NCBI RefSeq assembly: GCF_020524085.2
Contig: NZ_CP129016.1
Span: forward strand, 1,482,001-1,546,000
Direction: 5' to 3'
DNA length: 64,000 bases
Source of the DNA: Halobacillus litoralis
GTDB lineage: Bacteria; Bacillota; Bacilli; Bacillales; Halobacillaceae
Shown here: piece after piece, positions 19,389-27,397 of the stretch
How the letters are laid out: each line of letters begins with the position of its first letter
Position numbering within the stretch: the stretch's first letter is position 1
Notes under the pieces: generated by a model
The model's database searches: none
Seen by the model: only the letters and a program-made list of their open reading frames with translations
Told to the model about the DNA's origin: nothing
Translations under genes and position numbers: made by a program

Positions 19389-19628
19389 TCACTTTGAGTT
19401 GGGGCGGTTTTTTAGGGCTTCTAGTTTTGCTTTGGCCTGCTGTCTGCGTTTTTCGGTTTCTTTATGAAGGATCCGGTAGCCATCGTTGTCAGATGTCTCT
19501 ATCAGATCTCCTTCTTTAGCAGACTCGGGTAATACGCTTCGATCTACCAGTTCTTCCGTAGCTTCGTTTCCTTTTAACAATAAGACAGCCTTGTTACCTT
19601 CAAACCGATCGATTGTATATGTTGGCAT
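19389..19628 (-). CDS. DUF3006 domain protein
   Basis: The 79-residue protein (PTYTIDRFEGNKAVLLLK ... VLPESAKEGDLIE) fits DUF3006, a small beta-rich domain found beside secreted ComEC-like metallo-beta-lactamase-fold proteins. The C-terminal third is a basic helix (KETEKRRQQAKAKLEALKN). It has no signal peptide, so it is expected to be cytoplasmic while its partner is secreted. The ATG at 19628 lies only 4 bases after the TGA of the MBL gene, with GGGGTGAT as ribosome binding site inside that gene's end, so the pair is translationally coupled. The function is unknown. Confidence 0.8.
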   Translation of the reverse strand: MPTYTIDRFEGNKAVLLLKGNEATEELVDRSVLPESAKEGDLIETSDNDGYRILHKETEKRRQQAKAKLEALKNRPNSK

Positions 19629-19632
19629 CAAA

Positions 19633-21276
19633 TCACCCCAGTGTAATTTCTGATCGCATTTCCTCCAAAGTCACTTCTCCAATATAGCTGACATTCAACA
19701 GTTCACTGTACGTCTCAAATGGACCGTTAGCATTCCGGTAATCGATAATATTTTGTGCGATTGTCGGACCGACGCCTGTAATTTCCTGAAGCAATTCATA
19801 ACCGGCTGTATTCACATTGATTGGATAGGAGACCTGTCCATCATCAGATCCATTTCCACCACCAGATCCTGAATCACCATCATTGTCTTCCGTCGTGCAT
19901 TCATCACTTCCATCAAAAGGAGAACCTTCAATATCGTAAGTCGATCCATTTGTAGTGACTGTAATGTCACCAGTATCACACGTGGAATAAAGGTCTGTTC
20001 CGTAATTCCATAAGCGATTGGTTACTTCGGAATCAGGGTGACCATAATGATTGTCCCCATAAGACAAAATTCCGACTTCCGGGTCTACATAATGGACAAA
20101 TTCATTTGAAGTTGAAGTGTCAGCTCCATGGTGGCCGACCTTGAGAATTTCTGCTTCAACATCATAGAGACGACTCATCGTCTGTTCGTTTTCTACCGTT
20201 GCATCTCCTGTAAACAAGAAATCAATCTCATCATAAGAGGCCTTCAATACGATCGATGACTCATTGTTATCACTCGATGTATTTTCAGAATTGAGGATTT
20301 TAATGTCCAGTTGTGAAAAATCTAAGCTGTTTCCCTCTTCCGCCATTTCAAGCGGGATATCTTTTCTTTCAATAATATCCAGATATTCAAAGTAAGTATC
20401 TGTCGTATGCGTCTTTCCACTATCCAGGACTTTATTTACTTGGATGTTTTCCATAACATCAATCAATCCACCGATATGGTCGGCATCCGGGTGTGTGGCG
20501 ACAAGTAAATCAATCGTGTTGATTCCAGCGTTTGATAAGTAATCCACGACTTCTTCGCCGGCAGATTTCCTACCACCATCGATCAAAATCGTTTTTCCAG
20601 ACGGTGTTTCGATCAGGGTGCTGTCACCTTGACCAACATCGATAAAATGAGCGGTCATTTCAGAGTCTGGTCGCAAATCTTCATTAATAGTAAAGGCAAG
20701 AATAACAGAAAACTCAGCACGAATGATGGATTTCTGCGGTTGGAATGAACCATCCCGATAACCATTAATGATTTGGAGCGAAGCCAATTCTTCAATCGAT
20801 TCTTTCGCCCAGTGATAGTCCAAATCATTAAATGTCGTTGTGTTTCCTTTTCCTTGAACGTCATAAGCTTGGTCGATCATGTAAGAAGCTTCGGCGCGGG
20901 TAATTGGTGCCGAACCTCTGAATGTACCATCCGGGTAACCACTGACGAGTCCTTTTTCTGCCGCAATGGCAATGGCTTCATAATAAATACTATCCTTTTC
21001 CAGATCACTGAAATCCGGTTGAGATTGAGGGGTCTCATTCGGATACAAGTCATTCACGAGCATCATCGCTGCCTGCTGACGTGTAATGGGATCCCTCGGC
21101 CCGAATAAGCCATTTCCGTACCCGTTGATGATTCCTTCTTCATTCAAGTACAAGATTTCTTCTTTCGCCCAGGGGGTCTGGTCTAAATCATGAAAGGTTT
21201 CTTCCGCGCTCACCATATTCCACTGTCCTGCTAACATAAGGGTGAGCATAATGATCCATGTTGTTAAGAACCTCAT
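19633..21276 (-). CDS. SLH-anchored ComEC-like MBL-fold hydrolase with C-terminal ComEA-type HhH domain
   Basis: The 547-residue secreted protein has a signal peptide (ending VSAEE), three SLH domains (about 26-205, with ITRQQA, ITRAEA and IIRAEF), a ComEC/Rec2-type metallo-beta-lactamase domain (about 210-440) and, after a Gly/Ser/Asp linker, a ComEA-like helix-hairpin-helix domain (about 480-547: NVNTAGYELLQEITGVGPTI). The MBL domain shows FIDVGQGDSTLI, LIDGGRK, THPDADHIGG (the HxDxDH metal motif), FTGDAT and VGHHGADTS. HhH domains of this kind bind DNA, and ComEC MBL domains are thought to act as nucleases, so a surface-tethered DNA-degrading or DNA-handling role is inferred. ATG at 21276 follows AGGAGG. 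Confidence 0.88.
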   Translation of the reverse strand: MRFLTTWIIMLTLMLAGQWNMVSAEETFHDLDQTPWAKEEILYLNEEGIINGYGNGLFGPRDPITRQQAAMMLVNDLYPNETPQSQPDFSDLEKDSIYYEAIAIAAEKGLVSGYPDGTFRGSAPITRAEASYMIDQAYDVQGKGNTTTFNDLDYHWAKESIEELASLQIINGYRDGSFQPQKSIIRAEFSVILAFTINEDLRPDSEMTAHFIDVGQGDSTLIETPSGKTILIDGGRKSAGEEVVDYLSNAGINTIDLLVATHPDADHIGGLIDVMENIQVNKVLDSGKTHTTDTYFEYLDIIERKDIPLEMAEEGNSLDFSQLDIKILNSENTSSDNNESSIVLKASYDEIDFLFTGDATVENEQTMSRLYDVEAEILKVGHHGADTSTSNEFVHYVDPEVGILSYGDNHYGHPDSEVTNRLWNYGTDLYSTCDTGDITVTTNGSTYDIEGSPFDGSDECTTEDNDGDSGSGGGNGSDDGQVSYPINVNTAGYELLQEITGVGPTIAQNIIDYRNANGPFETYSELLNVSYIGEVTLEEMRSEITLG

Positions 21277-21328
21277 CCAAGTCGCCTCCTCTTTCTATGT
21301 TTAAGATCTCTAATACTAGGAAATTAAC

Positions 21329-21334
21329 ATTATA
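21329..21334 (-). promoter_or_regulatory. -10 box for the MBL/DUF3006 operon
   Basis: The minus strand reads TATAAT about 53 bases upstream of the ATG at 21276. No strong -35 is seen. TTTATGTAA lies just upstream (21340-21348) and resembles the arms of the adjacent dyad. Confidence 0.4.
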
Positions 21335-21363
21335 GAGTGTTTATGTAAATAAAAAGTAAAAGA

Positions 21364-21394
21364 TTGACAACTTTTGTAACATAAATCTTATAAA
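21364..21394 (+). promoter_or_regulatory. Promoter of the SLH-PPC protease gene
   Basis: TTGACA at 21364-21369 is followed after 18-19 bases by TTATAAA (-10 near 21388-21394), about 55 bases before the ATG. An alternative extended -10, TGTTACAAT, lies at 21405-21413. Both are embedded in the inverted repeat at 21374-21412. Confidence 0.5.
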
Positions 21395-21412
21395 TTGTCC
21401 TTTATGTTACAA
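21374..21412. promoter_or_regulatory. Perfect 12-bp inverted repeat over the promoter, operator candidate
   Basis: TTGTAACATAAA at 21374-21385 is the exact reverse complement of TTTATGTTACAA at 21401-21412, with 15 bases between. It covers the -10 region between two divergent SLH genes, so it cannot be a gene-end terminator. The symmetry suits a dimeric or tetrameric DNA-binding protein. No regulator is identified. Confidence 0.55.
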
Positions 21413-21449
21413 TCAGATTACAATCAATAGAATAGTAGGAGGAACTCTC

Positions 21450-23576
21450 ATGAGAAAAAGACCCCTGTTGTTAGTACTAATGACTTGTTTTGCGTTAACT
21501 TTGTCGGGTGTCTTCATTCATTCTAAGGTGTATGCATCTTCAGATTTTCAGAACATCCAGGAAACCTATGAAAAGAAACAATACCAAAAGAGTTCATTGA
21601 GAGTAGATCTTTCACAAATAGACCAACATAGTATAGTAGTGAAAGGAAGTAAAACCTCCGTTCAACACGTTATACATACATATAATCTAAAGCCACTGGA
21701 TGTATCAGAGGCGCTGAGTAAGCGGAACTTTCATGTGCTTCAAGTGCCGGAATCACAAAATTATCAGGATGTTTTGCAAAAACTGAAAACGGAAGCAGAT
21801 CTTCAACGGGTGGAGCCGAACTATATCCGAACATCGACAGCTGCCCCTCAAGATCCTTATTACGAGGAGCAATGGCAATACAATCCTTTAAATATGAATG
21901 AGGTTTGGGGAATGCGCGGCTCCCATGACACGGTGATCGCTGTCCTGGATACAGGAGTGAATGCTGATCATCCCGATTTGAAGGGAAAGATTTTACCTGG
22001 TTATAACTTTTTAGATGATACCCCAGACCCCTCTGATGATCATGGCCATGGCACCCATATTGCTGGACTGATTACAGCGAATGCAAATAATGAAGGAATT
22101 ATCGGTGTGAACCCTTCAGCCAAAATCCTTCCGTTGAAAGTAGCTGGAAAGGAAGGGAATGTCAGTTTTTCCTCAAGTTTGGATGCGATTTATTATGCCA
22201 TCGATCAAGGTGTAGATGTAATCAACATGAGCTACTCCAGTTATCAAAAGATGGACAGTGAGCGGGAGGCTCTCTATGAAGCCTATAGAAAGGGAATTGT
22301 ATTGGTAGCTGCTGCCTCCAATGATGACTCTTCCAAACCTGCGTATCCAGCTTCTTATCGACCGGTCATCAGTGTTGCGGCAACAGATGAAATGGATCGC
22401 CCGACAAGCTTTTCCAATTATGGAGACTGGATCGATCTCACTGCCCCGGGCCAGAACTTAGTCAGTACCCATTACAAAGGAGGGTATGCCTATAATGATG
22501 GGACTTCCTTTTCATCTCCTCTTGTGGCGGGAGTGGCAAGTTTAGTGAAAAGTCATCATCCTTCATGGGATCCCTCGGAAATTGAATGGGCCATGCAGAA
22601 TACAGCAGAGACGTTTACGGGAGTGACTTGGAACTTATATGAGGGATTCGGTATCCCTGATGCATCTCTATCCATCAATAGTCAGCCCTATGACTCAAGT
22701 GCAGATGCAGCAGATACGTATGGAGATGCCTACGAGATGACAAGCACAGACGTGAGTAACCGAATTGGGAAACCAGGAGATACAGACTGGTACACATTCG
22801 AAGTTAAAGAAGACGGGGAAACGACGATCAATATTGATCAATTGGATGAGCACATGGACCTGGTGGGAGTTCTTGTGAATGAAGAAGGGGACCACACCAT
22901 CATTGATGAAAATGGAAAAGGTGAACAGGAATCGTACACATTTCCAGCAGAAGCAGGAGAATATCATTTGCAGATCTTTGAATATTACAATCATTGGTCA
23001 TCAAAATCTTACAAACTGAATGTAACGACCCCAGATCGTGAATATGGACCAGCAGCTCAAACGTTTCCGGATGTGAAAGGGACATGGGCGGAATCCTATA
23101 TCAATTATCTAGTAGAAGAAGAATTGATGGTCGGCTACCCGAATGGTAATTTTGGTTTCAAAGATTCGATTACTCGAGCCTCTGCTTCGGTCATGATTGC
23201 CAAAGAGATGGATCTACCACTGAAAGAGTCGCGCTTTCCTGATGTCAGCCCCGACCATTGGGCGGCGAAATATATTGGAGCGATGGAAGAAGCGGGAATC
23301 TTCCTTGGCTATGATGACGGGACATTCAAACCGAACAGAGCTTTATCGCGTGAGGAAATGGCTAGCTTGGTTGTCCGTGCTTATCAGTTAACAGGTGATA
23401 AGGAAAGTGATTTTACGGATGTTCAAAAGGGGACATGGTCGTATGAACCCATTTCTATCCTAGTATCCAACGAACTCGTCACAGGATTCCCGGATGGTAC
23501 ATTCCGACCTAAGAAAGAAATCAACCGAGCTGAATTTGCAACGCTTATGGCTCGTTTATTACAGAATAATAAGTGA
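21450..23576 (+). CDS. SLH-domain subtilisin-like serine protease (S8) with PPC domain
   Basis: The 708-residue protein has a signal peptide, an I9-type propeptide (to about residue 125) and an intact subtilase domain: Asp in AVLDTGVNADHPD, His in DDHGHGTHIAGL, Asn-containing AAASNDDSS and Ser in DGTSFSSPLVAG. A pre-peptidase C-terminal (PPC) beta domain follows (about 425-525, with GDTDWYTFEV), then three SLH domains (about 530-708, with ITRASA, LSREEM and INRAEF). It is therefore a secreted protease anchored by its C-terminus, perhaps for nutrient release or surface protein turnover. The ATG follows AGGAGGA. A strong terminator lies immediately after the stop, and the gene is alone. Confidence 0.92.
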   Translation: MRKRPLLLVLMTCFALTLSGVFIHSKVYASSDFQNIQETYEKKQYQKSSLRVDLSQIDQHSIVVKGSKTSVQHVIHTYNLKPLDVSEALSKRNFHVLQVPESQNYQDVLQKLKTEADLQRVEPNYIRTSTAAPQDPYYEEQWQYNPLNMNEVWGMRGSHDTVIAVLDTGVNADHPDLKGKILPGYNFLDDTPDPSDDHGHGTHIAGLITANANNEGIIGVNPSAKILPLKVAGKEGNVSFSSSLDAIYYAIDQGVDVINMSYSSYQKMDSEREALYEAYRKGIVLVAAASNDDSSKPAYPASYRPVISVAATDEMDRPTSFSNYGDWIDLTAPGQNLVSTHYKGGYAYNDGTSFSSPLVAGVASLVKSHHPSWDPSEIEWAMQNTAETFTGVTWNLYEGFGIPDASLSINSQPYDSSADAADTYGDAYEMTSTDVSNRIGKPGDTDWYTFEVKEDGETTINIDQLDEHMDLVGVLVNEEGDHTIIDENGKGEQESYTFPAEAGEYHLQIFEYYNHWSSKSYKLNVTTPDREYGPAAQTFPDVKGTWAESYINYLVEEELMVGYPNGNFGFKDSITRASASVMIAKEMDLPLKESRFPDVSPDHWAAKYIGAMEEAGIFLGYDDGTFKPNRALSREEMASLVVRAYQLTGDKESDFTDVQKGTWSYEPISILVSNELVTGFPDGTFRPKKEINRAEFATLMARLLQNNK

Positions 23577-23579
23577 AAG

Positions 23580-23615
23580 AAAAAGCCAGCTTCTATCCAA
23601 GAAGCTGGCTTTTTT
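23580..23615 (+). terminator. Terminator of the SLH-PPC protease gene
   Basis: A perfect 15-bp stem (AAAAAGCCAGCTTCT and complement) with a 5-base loop ends in a T run. Confidence 0.9.
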
Positions 23616-23704
23616 AAGTCTTCTAGTTATAAGTAGGCAACAAATTGCTTTACCTCAATCTCTCCTATAATCAGCCAAACAATAAGAAAGACAGGGGGAC
23701 TCCA

Positions 23705-23890
23705 ATGAAGATGAAAAAGCATGTAAGTGTAAGGGTCAGCGAGTCTTTAAATGATGAAATTGAGTAGAAAGCGAAAGAGCTGGGACTTAGTAAAAGTTCC
23801 TTTATTTCATTCTCAAAAAAATTTTTACTGAATCAATTGAAACATGTACGAATTGTTAAGAACAAATATGGAAATACATATAAAGATAAA
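23705..23890 (+). pseudogene. Small ribbon-helix-helix (CopG/Arc-like) regulator remnant
   Basis: From an ATG at 23705 with GGGGGA upstream, the frame reads MKMKKHVSVRVSESLNDEIE, then TAG at 23765-23767, then KAKELGLSKSSFI and a Lys-rich tail. This matches the beta strand, helix A, turn, helix B pattern of ribbon-helix-helix DNA-binding proteins, with the stop inside helix A (a Glu, Gln or Arg codon would be expected). The original stop also seems lost, since the frame runs into the neighbouring terminator. It is short and not tied to its neighbours. It is probably a decayed regulator or antitoxin gene; the call rests on motif reading alone. Confidence 0.5.
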
Positions 23891-23916
23891 AAAAGCCACC
23901 CACCGGTGGCTTTTTT
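23888..23916 (-). terminator. Terminator of the secA2-slaP operon
   Basis: GCCACC / GGTGGC with the 4-base loop CACC is extended by A/T runs on both sides. The slaP stop codon overlaps its edge. Confidence 0.8.
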
Positions 23917-24802
23917 ATTTCGGATAAACCTTCCATCTGGACAAGTCGACCTCATCACGGTTTACCTTATTTTTAGGGAATACAAAAGTCCATGGCTTAC
24001 TTGTATTGGCTTTTACTTTTAAATCATTCAGTTTAAATCCACCCTTAGCAATGACCTTTCCTGTTGCATCTTCAACGACAAGGGGAATGGATTTCAAAGT
24101 GATATCTTCTTCATTCCCATTTCTCACAAGAAGAGTCACATGCAAATTGCCCTCGTCGCTAAATGTCACTTGCAATCCTAGGAAATTGACTTCCCCAGGC
24201 TTTGGCGGGGTTATAGTGCTCACATACTCTTCAAGTTTATCTATTTCTTCCGTATCCAATGATTTTTCCCATGTCTCTTCAAGGTCGAGGGAGTGTTTTC
24301 TTGTTTGCGTCTCGAAAGCTAATTTCCAACCATTGACCGGGATATTGGTATCATTATTGATAAAGTCCTTTTGATGAAAGGAGAAAATCCATGGGCGGCT
24401 GGATCGGCCGGGTAAGAATCCTACATCGGTGAGATCAAATTGTTTCCGGGCCATTAATTGTCCTTGTTTATCTAATAGTAAGATCGAAGTAGGGTTGAAA
24501 TGAATGCCTCTTTGCAAAGAATTCCGTAGAAAAGCTTTGACGAGAATGTTTTGATCCTTCTTTTGAATATCAAACCCAGTGACACTCACTTGATTCGGTT
24601 TAAGTGGAGGCAGACCACTGTTATAAAAGCGGTAAACATAGGTTTCTTCTTCCGGTAGATGCCAGTCCGGGTGAAGAGACAGTTCGGTGTAGACTTCTTC
24701 CGTATCCTGAACCTCTTCTTCTTTTCCGGTTAATAAGGAAGCGTCTACCGCCCCTTCATCATACGCTTTCGTTTCTTTCTCTTTCTTTTTCCATTTAAAC
24801 AT
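23915..24802 (-). CDS. slaP: Accessory Sec system S-layer assembly protein SlaP (two SLAP domains)
   Basis: The 295-residue protein has no signal peptide, a Lys/Glu-rich N-terminus and two repeats of the SLAP domain (about residues 55-165 and 195-295). Each repeat has a pattern such as VSVTGFDI ... RPWIFSF and VNFLGLQV ... KPWTFVFP. In B. anthracis SlaP works with SecA2 to export the S-layer proteins Sap and EA1 and is cytosolic or membrane associated. The gene overlaps the 3' end of secA2 by 8 bases with AGGAGG inside secA2, so the two are translationally coupled. The architecture and neighbour make the assignment strong. Confidence 0.92.
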   Translation of the reverse strand: MFKWKKKEKETKAYDEGAVDASLLTGKEEEVQDTEEVYTELSLHPDWHLPEEETYVYRFYNSGLPPLKPNQVSVTGFDIQKKDQNILVKAFLRNSLQRGIHFNPTSILLLDKQGQLMARKQFDLTDVGFLPGRSSRPWIFSFHQKDFINNDTNIPVNGWKLAFETQTRKHSLDLEETWEKSLDTEEIDKLEEYVSTITPPKPGEVNFLGLQVTFSDEGNLHVTLLVRNGNEEDITLKSIPLVVEDATGKVIAKGGFKLNDLKVKANTSKPWTFVFPKNKVNRDEVDLSRWKVYPK

Positions 24803-27182
24803 TCGATTCCGCCTCCTTATCCTGTTGTTTCATGAGCTTGGTCTTCACTACTTGCGCAAGCATGAACACCATCTCTTTGTTGATTTCGGCATAATTATGC
24901 TGGAAGATGTCATACCCATCTTGCTGGTAAAGGCGCAATGGATCTTCTTGTTGATATTGTCTGATCCCGACCCCTTCTTTTAATCGTGTCATCATTTCTA
25001 AATGGCGGACCCAAAGCTTGTCCAGGATATCAATGGAGAACTGTCGCAACTTCAGTTGGAGTGATTCATCCTCAGACCATGATTGGATTCGTGCGCAATA
25101 CTCATCGGCATAGGAAAGAACATCTGCTTTTAATTGCTCGATATCCTCATAACTCTTTTCTGATAACGCTGGAGCGGTACCAGGTGCACTTCGCTGGATT
25201 TCATTTTCGAGTCTTTCCAGCGGCCAATTTTCAGGAACGACCGTTTCCGGACAAAGTTTGTCTATTAAATGTAAGAAGTGCGTAGGAACTTGTTTGGAAA
25301 TGAGGCTGAGAATATCTTCTTCAACAAGAAGCTTCTCTCTGAATTCATAAATGACCTTCCGTTGATCATTGACGACATCATCCATTTTCAGTGTGAACTC
25401 GCGCACGTTGTAGTTGCTGCCTTCACTGATCAGTTGAGCGGTATCGACGAATTTGTGAATGTCCTTGTTCGTAACCTGACCCTGATCATCCGTTTTGAGG
25501 GACTTCATTTTTCTTTCCTTCTCATCTCTGGCAAAACGAACAATCAAATCGTCCTCTAAGGAGAGGATGAATTGAGAAGACCCCGGGTCCCCTTGACGAC
25601 CGGATCTTCCTTTTAATTGGTTATCGATTCTTCTTGCTTCATGACGCTCGGTTCCGATGACGTGAAGACCGCCTAACTCAGCCACTTCTTCACCAAGAAC
25701 GATATCGGTCCCACGGCCGGCCATGTTGGTGGCGATGGTGATCTGTCCTTTTTGTCCGGCTAAAGAAATGAGGCGTACTTCTTGTTCAACACTTTTCGCG
25801 TTCAATAGTTCGTAGGAAAGGCCGGCCTCATCTAAATAGGTAGCCACCTCATCTGATTGCAAAATGGAAGTCGTCCCGATCAAAATCGGCTGACCGGTAC
25901 GGTGGACGTCTTGAACTTCACGCACCAATTCTTCGTACTTTTGCTCTTTAGTAAGAAACACTTTATCAGAACGGTCTTCTCTGGCTACGGGTTTGTTCGT
26001 AGGAATCTGGACAACATCCATGCCGTAAACCGTCTGGAATTCTTTCTCTTCCGTCTTGGCTGTCCCTGTCATTCCTGCTAAAGAAGGGTACATACGGAAA
26101 TAGTTTTGAACGGTGATGGAGGCTTGAGCCTTGTTTTCCTCCGTAATTTCAAGACCTTCTTTTGCTTCGATTGCCTGGTGGAGACCATCAGACATCGTAC
26201 GTCCTTCCATCATTCTTCCTGTGAACATATCAATCAGTTTCACTTCCTGATCGTGGACGATATAGTCCACATCTCTCTCAAAAAGAACATTGGCTCTTAA
26301 GGCTTGGATCATATAATGATAGAGCGTTTGATGCTCAAGGTCATAGAGGTTATCAATTCCGAAGGCACGCTCGATTTTGTTCATGCCATCATCCAGAAGA
26401 TGAACGGCTTTCGTTTCAGGGTCAAAGTGATAGTCGACGTCTGCTTTAAAAGCACGGGCAAGCATTGCACCAACTTTATGTAAATTCGCACTAGGTTTCA
26501 TTTTTCCAGCAATGATTAAGGGCGTTTTCGCCTCATCGATTAAGACGCTATCAATTTCATCAACGATGGCATAGTGGTACGGACGTTGGACTTTTTGATG
26601 GACGGCTGTCACCATATGATCCCTTAAGAAGTCAAAGCCGAATTCTGTTCCGATTCCATATGTGAGGTCAGCCATGTAGGCTTTCTTTTTATCCGCCGAT
26701 GAAATTCCAGGAACATTCAAACCGACTGAAAGACCTAAGAACTCATATAAAGGACCCATGATTTCCGCATCTCTCCGCGCAAGGTATTCGTTGACAGTAA
26801 TGACGTGGACGCCTTTGCCTTCTAAGGCTCTAAGATAGGTGGCAAGAGTAGCGACCAGCGTCTTTCCTTCACCTGTCGACATTTCGGAAATATCCCCATC
26901 TGTCAGCACAAGGCCTCCCATCAACTGGACATCAAAGTGACGCATGCCAAGGATTCGTTTTGCAGCTTCACGTACGACCGCAAATGCATCATTACGAATA
27001 TCATAAATCGATCGTCCATCCTCGAGTTCTTTTTTTAATTTATCTGTTTTAGCTCGTAGTTCATCATCACTAAGATTCTTATAAGTTTCCTCTAGTTCAT
27101 TAATCTTCTCTACGTATCTATTATACTTTTTAAGCTGGAGGGTACTTTTGTTCGGCAGTATACGCTTCACTGAATCTATCAT
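24795..27182 (-). CDS. secA2: Accessory Sec translocase ATPase SecA2
   Basis: The 795-residue SecA homologue shows the Walker A region MSTGEGKTLVATL, VHVITVNEYLA, the DEAD-type motif IVDEIDSVLIDEA, LAGMTGTAKTE, IATNMAGRGTDI and SGRQGDPGSS. It stops after the helical wing without the zinc-binding C-terminal tail of housekeeping SecA. The shorter length and the slaP neighbour identify it as SecA2 of the S-layer type, powering export of SLH proteins through SecYEG. The ATG at 27182 follows AAGGAG at rather long spacing (about 14 bases). The surrounding SLH proteins are the obvious clients; which of them need SecA2 cannot be read from sequence. Confidence 0.95.
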   Translation of the reverse strand: MIDSVKRILPNKSTLQLKKYNRYVEKINELEETYKNLSDDELRAKTDKLKKELEDGRSIYDIRNDAFAVVREAAKRILGMRHFDVQLMGGLVLTDGDISEMSTGEGKTLVATLATYLRALEGKGVHVITVNEYLARRDAEIMGPLYEFLGLSVGLNVPGISSADKKKAYMADLTYGIGTEFGFDFLRDHMVTAVHQKVQRPYHYAIVDEIDSVLIDEAKTPLIIAGKMKPSANLHKVGAMLARAFKADVDYHFDPETKAVHLLDDGMNKIERAFGIDNLYDLEHQTLYHYMIQALRANVLFERDVDYIVHDQEVKLIDMFTGRMMEGRTMSDGLHQAIEAKEGLEITEENKAQASITVQNYFRMYPSLAGMTGTAKTEEKEFQTVYGMDVVQIPTNKPVAREDRSDKVFLTKEQKYEELVREVQDVHRTGQPILIGTTSILQSDEVATYLDEAGLSYELLNAKSVEQEVRLISLAGQKGQITIATNMAGRGTDIVLGEEVAELGGLHVIGTERHEARRIDNQLKGRSGRQGDPGSSQFILSLEDDLIVRFARDEKERKMKSLKTDDQGQVTNKDIHKFVDTAQLISEGSNYNVREFTLKMDDVVNDQRKVIYEFREKLLVEEDILSLISKQVPTHFLHLIDKLCPETVVPENWPLERLENEIQRSAPGTAPALSEKSYEDIEQLKADVLSYADEYCARIQSWSEDESLQLKLRQFSIDILDKLWVRHLEMMTRLKEGVGIRQYQQEDPLRLYQQDGYDIFQHNYAEINKEMVFMLAQVVKTKLMKQQDKEAESNV

Positions 27183-27302
27183 TAGTCCTAGACGCTCCTT
27201 GATGTAGTAGTCATTATCTTTCAGTTTACCATGTTCCTGCTAGTCACTTCTACACAACGAAGGGAGTGTTTGGAAGATTTGTAGAAAGAAATAGGTAATT
27301 GT

Positions 27303-27331
27303 TTGATAAGTGAGAATAATACGAATATAAT
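27303..27331 (+). promoter_or_regulatory. SigA-type promoter of the large SLH protease gene
   Basis: TTGATA at 27303-27308, a 17-base spacer and TATAAT at 27326-27331 form a near-consensus housekeeping promoter 67 bases upstream of the GTG start. Confidence 0.75.
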
Positions 27332-27397
27332 GGAGAGGTATGTAGAAAGGGGGAACATTGTAGCACGATTCTGGAAATATTTGAAGGAGGAGAAAAA

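Noticed and set aside
6152..23767. Stop codon recoding (TAA at 6152 and TAG at 23765 both inside otherwise conserved frames)
   Set aside because: Only two cases with different stop codons, no stimulatory structure seen, and all other genes use TAA, TAG and TGA as normal stops. Mutation or sequencing error is simpler.
23837..24022. A 61-residue plus-strand open frame overlapping the slaP 3' end
   Set aside because: It is only the tail of the decayed ribbon-helix-helix frame and runs through a terminator and the slaP coding region in antisense.
24795..27182. Housekeeping SecA
   Set aside because: The protein lacks the C-terminal zinc-binding tail, is shorter than SecA1, and is translationally coupled to slaP, so it is SecA2.
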